Assembly: GCA_017938565.1 (NCBI GenBank)
Contig: JAGBBI010000178.1
Span: 1 to 6,748, forward strand
Reading direction: 5' to 3'
Origin: Clostridia bacterium
Lineage (GTDB): Bacteria; Bacillota_A; Clostridia; Christensenellales; UBA1242
Length of the DNA: 6,748 nucleotides
Part shown: positions 1 to 5,185 of the stretch, in pieces
How positions within the stretch are numbered: the stretch's first letter is position 1
How the letters are laid out: every line of letters starts with the position of its first letter
Made by a program: the position numbers and the translations under genes
The notes under the pieces: generated by a model
Told to the model about the DNA's origin: nothing
Database searches by the model: none
Seen by the model: the letters and a program-made list of their open reading frames with translations, nothing else

Positions 1-58
<58 letters not shown>

Positions 59-67
59 ATGAATTTT

Positions 68-143
68 TGGTGCCGTAGGGCGGACTCGAACCACCGACAC
101 GGGGATTTTCAGTCCCCTGCTCTACCGACTGAGCTACCAAGGC
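68..143 (-). tRNA. tRNA-Phe(GAA)
   Basis: This is a full 76-nt cloverleaf. The acceptor is GCCTTGG (143-137), the D stem GCTC/GAGC, the anticodon arm GGGGA-CTGAAAA-TCCCC with anticodon GAA, and the T arm GGTGG-TTCGAGT-CCGCC. The 3' acceptor strand is CTACGGC, then discriminator A and an encoded CCA (70-68). The acceptor stem has one non-pair, U4 opposite C69, plus a G6-U67 wobble; the rest pairs normally. Anticodon loop and body agree with bacterial tRNA-Phe. Confidence 0.95.
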
Positions 144-187
144 AAAATTCTTGTCAAAACTTTTGGAAAACTTTTCTTTAAAAATAA

Positions 188-264
188 TGGCGACTCCAAA
201 CGGGCTCGAACCGTCGACCTCTAGCGTGACAGGCTAGCGCTCTAACCAACTGAGCTATGGAGCC
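188..264 (-). tRNA. tRNA-Asp(GTC)
   Basis: This is a 77-nt cloverleaf. The acceptor GGCTCCA pairs with TGGAGTC (one G2-U71 wobble). The D stem is GCTC/GAGC and the anticodon arm CTAGC-CTGTCAC-GCTAG with anticodon GTC. The T arm is GACGG-TTCGAGC-CCGTT. Discriminator G73, expected for aspartate tRNAs, is followed by an encoded CCA (190-188). It lies 6 bases downstream of the CAT-anticodon tRNA and 44 bases upstream of tRNA-Phe. Confidence 0.95.
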
Positions 265-270
265 AAATTT

Positions 271-347
271 TGGTGGACCTTCACGGACTTGAACCGCGGA
301 CAAACCGGTTATGAGCCGGTTGCTCTAACCAACTGAGCTAACGGTCC
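271..347 (-). tRNA. tRNA-Ile2(CAT), lysidine type (or elongator Met)
   Basis: This is a 77-nt cloverleaf. The acceptor is GGACCGT, the D stem GCTC/GAGC, the anticodon arm ACCGG-CTCATAA-CCGGT with anticodon CAT, and the T arm CGCGG-TTCAAGT-CCGTG. The 3' strand is AAGGTCC, with discriminator A and encoded CCA. The GGACC.../...GGTCC acceptor and the GGCTCATAACC anticodon arm are, from memory, typical of the Firmicute Ile2 tRNA, whose C34 is changed to lysidine by TilS so that it reads AUA. An elongator tRNA-Met cannot be excluded by eye. It is not initiator-like, as it lacks the GGG/CCC anticodon stem. Position G6 faces A67, a mismatch in the acceptor stem. Confidence 0.9.
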
Positions 348-373
348 AAACCCTTCAAGTGAAATGTTTTATA

Positions 374-450
374 TGGTCGGGGTGGAGAGATTCGAACTCC
401 CGACCTCATGGACCCAAACCACGCGCGCTACCAAGCTACGCCACACCCCG
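374..450 (-). tRNA. tRNA-Pro(TGG)
   Basis: This is a 77-nt cloverleaf. The acceptor stem CGGGGTG/CACCCCG is perfectly paired. The D stem is GCGT/GCGC, the anticodon arm CGTGG-TTTGGGT-CCATG with anticodon TGG, and the T arm GGGAG-TTCGAAT-CTCTC. Discriminator A is followed by an encoded CCA (376-374). It is the first gene of the cluster in transcription order, about 80 bases downstream of the predicted start point. Confidence 0.96.
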
Positions 451-464
451 ACAATAAACTTTTA

Positions 465-523
465 AAGATGCGTCTTTCCAAAAGTTTTGGCTATTAAATT
501 TTATTGTTTTCGTGCTTCACACG
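465..523 (-). other. tRNA-cluster leader with small dyads
   Basis: The leader between the tRNA promoter and tRNA-Pro contains three small dyads: AAAGA-tgcg-TCTTT (465-478), the 13-base palindrome CCAAAAGTTTTGG (478-490), and CGTG-cttca-CACG (511-523). These could fold in the primary transcript and act in 5' processing of the tRNA precursor, which is inference. None is followed by a U tract before tRNA-Pro, so I do not call a terminator. Confidence 0.4.
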
Positions 524-537
524 TTAACAACATATTA

Positions 538-566
538 AATATACTACAAACTTTAAACATTGTCAA
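538..566 (-). promoter_or_regulatory. Sigma-A-type promoter of the tRNA cluster
   Basis: On the minus strand there is a perfect -35 TTGACA (566-561), a 17-base spacer, and a -10 TATATT (543-538, 5 of 6 matches). The start point should fall near 531, giving a leader of about 80 bases before tRNA-Pro. The match is strong, as expected for a stable-RNA operon, and it lets the tRNAs be transcribed independently of the ABC-F gene upstream on the same strand. Confidence 0.8.
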
Positions 567-586
567 CTATTTTTTTTAACTTTTTG

Positions 587-628
587 AACAAAATATTTTG
601 CAGTATATTTAATAGTCGTCATTTTGTT
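587..628 (-). other. Dyad downstream of the ABC-F gene, no clear terminator
   Basis: An 8-base inverted repeat, AACAAAAT (587-594) and ATTTTGTT (621-628), lies just past the ABC-F stop, and a 12-base palindrome CAAAATATTTTG (589-600) overlaps it. On the minus strand neither is followed by a run of T. This is not a convincing intrinsic terminator, so read-through from the ABC-F gene into the tRNA cluster is possible. Confidence 0.3.
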
Positions 629-632
629 GTAT

Positions 633-2213
633 TTATTCAATTCCAAGGTAGTCGTTATAAGTTGTTTGACGGTCAAACTCTTTTGTCTCATTGATAACAA
701 TAATTCTGTTTGCAACAGTTTGCATTAACTCGTGGTCGTGTGATGTGAAAAGAATTGGACCTTTGAAGTTAATCATTCCCTTATTTAGACTTGTTATACT
801 TTCAAGATCTAAGTGGTTGGTTGGTTCATCAAAGATTAATACATTGCTACCCTTTAACATCGCACGGCTAAGCATACATCTTACTCTTTCGCCACCACTT
901 ATAACTTTTGCCTTCTTTTGGCTTTCTTCACCGGTGAATAGCATTCTTCCAAGCCAACCACGAAGAAAAGTTTCATCTCTTTGGTCTTTTTCTTTTGCAT
1001 ATTGACCAAGCCATTGAACAAGGTTTAAATCAACACCTGCAAAATAAGACTCGTTATTCTCTGGTAAATATCCTGTTGTAATCGTTGAACCCCACTTGTA
1101 ACTTCCGCTATCTGGTTCTTCTTCACCGGCAAGGATTTTAAATAACATTGTCGTAGTTGTGCTTTTATCGCTTAAAAAACCAATCTTGTCATCTTTATTA
1201 AGAACAAAGCTTACATTCTCAAAATAGCCTTTTTTTGTTAGGTTTTCGACTGTTAAAATATCGTTCCCAACTTCCCTTTCAGGTCTGAAGTCAATATATG
1301 GATACTTCCTTGAACTAACCTTAATATCAGCGAACTCAAGTTTTTCCAATTCTTTCTTACGGCTTGTTGCTTGACGAGATTTACTTGCATTAGCACTGAA
1401 CCTTGCAATAAACTCTTGAAGTTCTTTTGCACGTTGTTCGGCCTTTTTGTTTTGCTCTTTCGCTTGACGAATTAAAAGTTGACTGGTCTCATACCACATA
1501 TCATAGTTTCCAGAAAACAAGTTTAATTTGCCATAGTCAAGGTCGCAAGTATGTGTACAAATTCTGTTCAAGAAATATCTATTATGGCTTACAACGATGA
1601 TAATATTTGGAAAATCGATTAAATATTCTTCTAACCAGTTTACCGTCTTTGCATCTAAGTTGTTAGTCGGTTCATCTAGCACCAAAATATCTGGGCTCAT
1701 AAACAAAGCTTTTGCAAGAAGCACCTTTACCTTTTGCTTTGGTTCGATATCTTCCATAAGTTTATGAAAATCGGCTTCATCAATTCCCAAATTAGTTAAT
1801 AGGGTTTCTGCCTCTCCCTCAGCTTCCCATCCCCCAAGTTCCGCAAACTCAGTTTCAAGTTCACCAGCACGAATACCGTCTTCATCGCTGAAATCAGCCT
1901 TAGCGTATAACGCATCCTTTTCCTTCATAATGTCAACAAGTTTTTTGTGTCCAAGCAAAACAACTTCCAATGCCGTCTTATCGTTGTACGCGTTTTGGTT
2001 TTGTTCAAGAACCGACATTCTTTCACCCTTAGTGATTGAGATGTCTCCACTGCTTGGACTAAGTTCGCCTGTTAAAAGTTTTAAAAAGGTTGACTTCCCC
2101 GCACCATTGGCGCCAATAATACCATAACAGTTCCCCTTAGTGAACTTAATGTTTACATCTTCAAAAAGAACCCTTGCACCGAATTGAAGACGTACGTTTG
2201 TACATTGTATCAT
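633..2213 (-). CDS. ykpA: ABC-F family ATPase, YkpA/YbiT type
   Basis: This 526-aa cytosolic protein has two ABC domains and no membrane segment, the ABC-F layout. ABC-F proteins bind the ribosomal E site and help stalled or antibiotic-bound ribosomes; the YkpA/YbiT branch has no firmly fixed role. NBD1 has an intact Walker A GANGAGKST (34-42), Walker B with catalytic E181 in DEPTNNLD, and SHN at 209-211 where SHD is usual. The signature that should read LSGGQ is IEPKQ (156-160). The inter-domain linker (about 240-310) carries the family motif KSRQATSRKKELEK. NBD2 has signature ISGGE (438-442), DEPTNHLD with E463, and SHD (491-493). Its Walker A is replaced by SDKSTTTTM (348-356), with T354 at the lysine position. 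The length matches the roughly 530-540 aa of YkpA/YbiT. The ATG is preceded by AGAGGAATATA. There is no acquired-resistance context nearby, so a housekeeping role is likelier. Confidence 0.95.
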   Translation of the reverse strand: MIQCTNVRLQFGARVLFEDVNIKFTKGNCYGIIGANGAGKSTFLKLLTGELSPSSGDISITKGERMSVLEQNQNAYNDKTALEVVLLGHKKLVDIMKEKDALYAKADFSDEDGIRAGELETEFAELGGWEAEGEAETLLTNLGIDEADFHKLMEDIEPKQKVKVLLAKALFMSPDILVLDEPTNNLDAKTVNWLEEYLIDFPNIIIVVSHNRYFLNRICTHTCDLDYGKLNLFSGNYDMWYETSQLLIRQAKEQNKKAEQRAKELQEFIARFSANASKSRQATSRKKELEKLEFADIKVSSRKYPYIDFRPEREVGNDILTVENLTKKGYFENVSFVLNKDDKIGFLSDKSTTTTMLFKILAGEEEPDSGSYKWGSTITTGYLPENNESYFAGVDLNLVQWLGQYAKEKDQRDETFLRGWLGRMLFTGEESQKKAKVISGGERVRCMLSRAMLKGSNVLIFDEPTNHLDLESITSLNKGMINFKGPILFTSHDHELMQTVANRIIVINETKEFDRQTTYNDYLGIE

Positions 2214-2258
2214 TATATTCCTCTCTTATATAAATTGTTCCATTATCTCTACCAAACC

Positions 2259-2287
2259 ATGATACTATTATTTTACAATTTTGTCAA
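2259..2287 (-). promoter_or_regulatory. Promoter of the ABC-F gene
   Basis: On the minus strand there is a perfect -35 TTGACA (2287-2282), a 17-base spacer and a -10 TATCAT (2264-2259, 5 of 6). The predicted start is near 2252, leaving a leader of about 39 bases that ends in the AGAGGA ribosome binding site. The leader is short, with no upstream peptide or attenuator such as those that often control antibiotic-induced ABC-F genes. Confidence 0.75.
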
Positions 2288-2331
2288 CTTTTATTTATAT
2301 TAACATTATGAATAAAAATATTTCCGATGTC

Positions 2332-2337
2332 TATAAT
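2332..2337 (+). promoter_or_regulatory. -10 element upstream of the TspO-like gene
   Basis: A perfect TATAAT lies 36 bases upstream of the ATG, giving a predicted start near 2344 and a leader of about 30 bases. No recognisable -35 sits 16-18 bases upstream; the 17-base position reads TGAATA. This promoter is therefore less certain than its divergent neighbour and may need an activator. The ribosome binding site AGGAG (2359-2363) is 10 bases from the ATG, slightly long. Confidence 0.5.
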
Positions 2338-2373
2338 CATGTTGATAAATAAACCTATAGGAGTAAACGACTT

Positions 2374-2901
2374 ATGAATAATACCACTACAACTTCATAC
2401 GATAACAAGGAAACTATTGACTTTAAAACAGCATTCTTTTATCTGTTTATATTTATAACTAGTTCAATGATAATTGCATTGCTTGCCTATCTTCTGTCAG
2501 CAAATAAGTTATTTGATTTTATTGTAAATAATGAGCCTACCTTTTCGTTATCTAGTAATCTACTAAAATACTTAACTCTTATCGCTCTTGACTTTGTTGG
2601 GCTTGCAACCTACCTTATGTGGTTTTCGCACTATGTAAATAAAAGACCAAAGAATGAAATACACGAAAACTTTATACATTTAGGAATTTTACTTTTAGTC
2701 TTCCTTTTGTATCCGCTTTTTACATTTGGACTTAGTCTTCCAATAGTAGGCTGTTGTATCTTGGGTGTTCTTATTGGCTACTCTATATATGTAACATATC
2801 GATATTATAACTCAAGCATAAGTGCAGGAGTGTTTATGACAGTATGGACCCTTTGGCTTATGTATGTATTTATTCTTAACTTTGCATATTGCTTATTGTA
2901 A
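2374..2901 (+). CDS. tspO: TspO/MBR-like five-helix membrane protein
   Basis: This 175-aa very hydrophobic protein has five predicted membrane helices (about 19-42, 62-85, 99-119, 121-143, 150-174), the number and length of the TspO/MBR (tryptophan-rich sensory protein) family. The loop after helix 1, NNEPTFSLSSNLL (52-64), parallels the family's KPxFxPPxxxF segment. Helix 2 reads LIALDFVGLATYLMW, parallel to the usual W-x-x-LY-x-x-MG-x-x-x-YLVW. Helix 5 ends TLWLMYVFILNFAYCLL, like the family's PYxxWxxFAxxLN ending. TspO proteins bind porphyrins and other hydrophobic ligands; the in-cell role here is unknown. It is divergent, with only three Trp (W83, W158, W161), and the conserved loop Trp and double Pro are missing. 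It is transcribed away from the ABC-F gene, and a shared terminator ends it. The assignment rests on motif pattern, and an unrelated five-helix protein is the main alternative. Confidence 0.62.
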   Translation: MNNTTTTSYDNKETIDFKTAFFYLFIFITSSMIIALLAYLLSANKLFDFIVNNEPTFSLSSNLLKYLTLIALDFVGLATYLMWFSHYVNKRPKNEIHENFIHLGILLLVFLLYPLFTFGLSLPIVGCCILGVLIGYSIYVTYRYYNSSISAGVFMTVWTLWLMYVFILNFAYCLL

Positions 2902-2949
2902 ACTCCGCACCAACAGATAAAACAATTCTTCAATACTCCCGCACCACAG
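2902..2949 (+). repeat. Imperfect 15-base direct repeat after the TspO-like stop
   Basis: ACTCCGCACCAACAG (2902-2916) and ACTCCCGCACCACAG (2935-2949) differ only by two compensating single-base indels. They sit 33 bases apart immediately after the TAA, and both are C-rich in an AT-rich context. They lie in the same reading frame as the gene, within 18 sense codons that run from the TAA to a second in-frame TAA at 2956-2958. Confidence 0.5.
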
Positions 2950-2961
2950 CCTAAGTAAAAT

Positions 2962-2999
2962 AAAAGCATATTGACTTATAATTGTCAGTATGCTTTTTT
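2962..2999. terminator. Bidirectional intrinsic terminator between convergent genes
   Basis: The arm AAAAGCATATTGAC (2962-2975) pairs with GTCAGTATGCTTTT (2984-2997) over 14 base pairs with one G-T wobble, closing an 8-base loop. On the plus strand the stem runs into T6 (2994-2999). On the minus strand the A-rich flank gives a TTTTATTTTA tail. It can end both the TspO-like gene and the convergent plsC operon. Confidence 0.88.
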
Positions 3000-3010
3000 A
3001 TAATATTTTT

Positions 3011-3994
3011 TTATTCAAGTTCGTCGTTAGGAAAATCTAATGGATTTGCGAAATGCTGAGACACCTCTTTATCGGGGGCTTTTAATATTTCATCTGGGTT
3101 CAACTCTTTTTGAATAACCGTTGCCCTGCTTGGAGTATATCGTTTTCCCATTCCAGCATTTAACCCCGTCATTGCCGTAACCGTAAATCCAAGCTTTTGA
3201 TATACACTTGCAATTGCACAATATGCGTCATTCATATGTCTTTTCCCATACTCATCAATCATCTCAAGGTCTGAGGCCCCAATCTTCCTTTTATATACCT
3301 GGTCATAATCTAATGGTTCCATACTGCCAATAAACTTTATGTTTGGCTTATGTGGTTGAAGCCTTGCAATTATACCTTCCATTGCATTCATTGTATTTGT
3401 CGCAATCCCTCTGCCATATGCATTCTGTTCGGTAGAGAAAAAATCTAAATAGGCATCTGGATTTAAACTTTGTAATGGACATTCTATATTATCAGGGACC
3501 TTAAGCTTATTCACCTTGTGAGTTACTCTAGTATAATGATTTGCTAACAACCACAACCGTCCAAAGTCTTTTATCTCTTTTCTACCTGAAAATATTTCTA
3601 TCGGTTCAATACTTGGAGCACGCCAGCAATGTCTCCTGCACAATTTCTCATACAGTCCCAGTTCTTCCTCGCTGACAACATCATAAGCACGGCAAATCGA
3701 TTCATAATGTTTTCCAGAAGACGACAATTGAATCCTATGTTTTAGTAGATACATTAAACCAAACTTATCTTTTACAAGCATATACGCTCTGCCGTAAGGC
3801 TTTCCACTGTGGTCCACACGACTTCGTACAGCAGATTCACCCCACATATAGACATCATCAGACACAAGCTTGCCTTCAGCAAATTTTATACTTCCTTCTT
3901 GTCCCGCACCTGCAATTATAAGTTCTTCACCGCTTTCAACCAGCCTCTGAAATTTCTCTGGGGTCTTTGGCTCAAAAATTCTTCTATCTTCCAT
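3011..3994 (-). CDS. Unrecognised 327-aa protein, possible GNAT-like C-terminal part
   Basis: I do not recognise this soluble protein, which has no signal peptide or membrane span. The C-terminal third has a faint GCN5-type acetyltransferase (GNAT) pattern. A strand-like AYLDFFSTEQ (181-190) leads into GRGIATNTMNAM (194-205), which resembles the acetyl-CoA-binding motif A (R/Q-x-x-G-x-G/A), although the Arg/Gln position is Tyr193. About 60 residues later NDAYCAIASVYQKLGF (255-270) resembles the GNAT ending 'N-x-x-A-x-x-x-Y-x-KLGF'. The spacing between them is roughly 30 residues longer than usual, so an insertion must be assumed. The N-terminal 140 residues match nothing I know; they are rich in charged and Cys/His/Arg residues near 117-124. 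It is the last gene of the plsC operon, 20 bases after the 119-aa gene. The AAGGGAAAG ribosome site is about 12 bases from the ATG, which is long, and there is no better in-frame start. The open frame is certain; the function is not. Confidence 0.85.
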   Translation of the reverse strand: MEDRRIFEPKTPEKFQRLVESGEELIIAGAGQEGSIKFAEGKLVSDDVYMWGESAVRSRVDHSGKPYGRAYMLVKDKFGLMYLLKHRIQLSSSGKHYESICRAYDVVSEEELGLYEKLCRRHCWRAPSIEPIEIFSGRKEIKDFGRLWLLANHYTRVTHKVNKLKVPDNIECPLQSLNPDAYLDFFSTEQNAYGRGIATNTMNAMEGIIARLQPHKPNIKFIGSMEPLDYDQVYKRKIGASDLEMIDEYGKRHMNDAYCAIASVYQKLGFTVTAMTGLNAGMGKRYTPSRATVIQKELNPDEILKAPDKEVSQHFANPLDFPNDELE

Positions 3995-4014
3995 TGTACA
4001 ATATCTTTCCCTTA

Positions 4015-4374
4015 TTAATTCTTTTGCGCCATACTTTTAATAATTTCACGTGCCTCTTCTTTAGTCTTAGCAACAGCAACAATTTTCTGACTTTCCTTTT
4101 CAACAACATTAAACGCTTCTTTTGCTTCCGCTACTACATATTGTTGCTTGTCTTCCATTCGGGCGCCCACTGGCTGGTCGGCATTTCTATCGTGCCCGGT
4201 ATTTGATATATTTTCACCGACCCTTGACTTTAATTGATTTTCAAGGTCAGAACATTTTGCTGTGCTGTTAATAAACAAAATTAGAAATAAAATATTCCCA
4301 ACAAGCAAAAGCCCTACAAGTACATACATTATAATTGTGATGTTATCTGTTGCGATTGCTAATAAATTTTGCAT
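4015..4374 (-). CDS. Small single-span membrane protein, unknown function
   Basis: This is a 119-aa protein. A hydrophobic helix spans about residues 13-37, preceded by an N-terminus with no positive charge and followed by Lys40, which suggests N-outside and C-cytosolic. A short predicted coiled segment (42-50) and a hydrophilic stretch (51-75) follow. The C-terminal part (78-115) has a strand-strand-helix pattern, with FNVVEKESQKIVAVAKTKEEA followed directly by REIIKS. That resembles small 'W-x-V...tk-x-eA' domains such as DUF2188 or DUF1508, but I cannot assign it. Its start is set by a strong AAGGAG nine bases upstream, lying inside the last codons of plsC; the gap from the plsC stop is only 4 bases, so translational coupling is likely. 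The central codons (4161-4200) are markedly GC-rich compared with the rest. Confidence 0.82.
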   Translation of the reverse strand: MQNLLAIATDNITIIMYVLVGLLLVGNILFLILFINSTAKCSDLENQLKSRVGENISNTGHDRNADQPVGARMEDKQQYVVAEAKEAFNVVEKESQKIVAVAKTKEEAREIIKSMAQKN

Positions 4375-4378
4375 AAAA

Positions 4379-5050
4379 CTATTCTCCTTTTTCTTTATTA
4401 GTATATTGAGCCCTTACTTCTTTGTATATATTCTCAAGTTTTTCAATTTCTTTTTCAGTGTTACATTTCTCTGACTTATCAATTTTATAACCCTCTGACA
4501 CAATTATCTTATTAAACCTAAAAGGTTTAGGGCGATGCAAAATTGTTACTGGTACAATCGTAGCATCTGCTTTATTGGCAAAATATATAACTCCGCCTTT
4601 TAACGCCTTAGTATCTTCAGAGCCTTGTTTATTTCTTGTGCCCTCAGGAAACATTATAAGCGTTTTACCTTTTTGAAGTTCTTTTGTGGCTTCACGCATG
4701 GCCTTAACATCCAGCCTTGTGCGGTCAATAAATATCGCCCCAAAAGCTCGTAATACATAAGCAAAGAATTTCTTTTTAGCGAGTTCAACTTTAGCCAAGA
4801 ATTTACGCACGTAGGTTATTGGATAAAAATATACTACCAGCAATACACCATCAAAATTACTGAAGTGATTTGACGCAACAATCTTTCCGCCTTTAACTTT
4901 ACGTAAATTCTTCCTTCCAACTATTTTTGTTGGGAAAATTATTCTGAATGGGATATACAACAAAAAAGCAACTACAAGTAAAATGGTGGCTAATATAAAT
5001 TTTACCGTAGCATCTATCCCCTTACCAATCATCAAAAACATCTTTTTCAT
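4379..5050 (-). CDS. plsC: 1-acyl-sn-glycerol-3-phosphate acyltransferase (PlsC family)
   Basis: The protein is 223 aa and catalyses transfer of an acyl chain to the 2-position of lysophosphatidic acid, giving phosphatidic acid for membrane phospholipids, at the cytoplasmic face of the membrane. One membrane helix is predicted at about 17-36. Family motifs are in order: catalytic NHFSNFD (N61-D67, the HX4D pair H62/D67), FIDRTR (107-112), FPEGTRN (134-140) and VPVTI (166-170). Length fits the short Firmicute PlsC form. It is first in an operon with the 119-aa and 327-aa genes, divergent from the rluB-type gene. The ATG at 5050 has no Shine-Dalgarno, and the promoter's -10 ends 6 bases before it, so the transcript may be leaderless. 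In-frame ATGs at codons 4 and 7 are alternatives, also without a good ribosome site. Substrate could be another lysophospholipid, as the family is broad. Confidence 0.93.
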   Translation of the reverse strand: MKKMFLMIGKGIDATVKFILATILLVVAFLLYIPFRIIFPTKIVGRKNLRKVKGGKIVASNHFSNFDGVLLVVYFYPITYVRKFLAKVELAKKKFFAYVLRAFGAIFIDRTRLDVKAMREATKELQKGKTLIMFPEGTRNKQGSEDTKALKGGVIYFANKADATIVPVTILHRPKPFRFNKIIVSEGYKIDKSEKCNTEKEIEKLENIYKEVRAQYTNKEKGE

Positions 5051-5056
5051 AAATAG

Positions 5057-5085
5057 ATTTTACCATACAAAAGAATTTTTATCAA
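5057..5085 (-). promoter_or_regulatory. Extended -10 promoter of the plsC operon
   Basis: On the minus strand there is a -35 TTGATA (5085-5080, 5 of 6), a 17-base spacer and an extended -10 TGG-TAAAAT (5065-5057). Six bases separate the -10 from the plsC ATG, so the predicted +1 is the A of that ATG. It diverges from the promoter of the pseudouridine synthase gene, with 38 bases between the two -35 boxes. Confidence 0.68.
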
Positions 5086-5100
5086 GAGAATAAACTATTC

Positions 5101-5114
5101 ATAAAAATTTTTAT
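5101..5114. repeat. 14-base AT palindrome between divergent promoters
   Basis: ATAAAAATTTTTAT is a perfect palindrome lying between the two divergent -35 boxes. It contains A5T5 tracts that could bend DNA or act as an UP element for the right-hand promoter (10 bases upstream of its -35). A regulator-binding site is possible, but in such AT-rich DNA it may be chance. Confidence 0.35.
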
Positions 5115-5123
5115 TATTATTTC

Positions 5124-5152
5124 TTGAAATTACGATAATTTTATTGTATAAT
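5124..5152 (+). promoter_or_regulatory. Promoter of the pseudouridine synthase gene
   Basis: A -35 TTGAAA (5124-5129, 5 of 6), a 17-base spacer and a perfect -10 TATAAT (5147-5152) predict a start near 5159 and a leader of about 27 bases. An AT-rich stretch immediately upstream could serve as an UP element. Confidence 0.78.
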
Positions 5153-5185
5153 TCAAGATACTAAATTTGGGAGATAGTTAATCTT

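Noticed and set aside
129..157. A TTGACA on the minus strand (157-152) in the tRNA-Asp/tRNA-Phe spacer, as an internal promoter
   Set aside because: The -10 position would fall inside the tRNA-Phe D arm, which reads GCTCAG and does not resemble TATAAT.
587..628. Intrinsic terminator for the ABC-F gene
   Set aside because: Inverted repeats exist, but no run of T follows on the minus strand, so I list it only as a dyad.
691..1005. Plus-strand open frame opposite the ABC-F gene
   Set aside because: It is antisense to the conserved second nucleotide-binding domain of the ABC-F protein and shows no domain or ribosome site of its own.
2308..2352. A 14-codon open frame upstream of the TspO-like gene, considered as a leader peptide
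   Set aside because: It has no ribosome binding site, and it contains the TATAAT -10 box, so most of it would lie before the predicted transcript start.
3809..4206. Plus-strand open frames opposite the 327-aa and 119-aa genes
   Set aside because: They are antisense to better supported genes with operon spacing and ribosome sites, have Phe/Ser-rich products typical of antisense translation, and lack their own ribosome sites.
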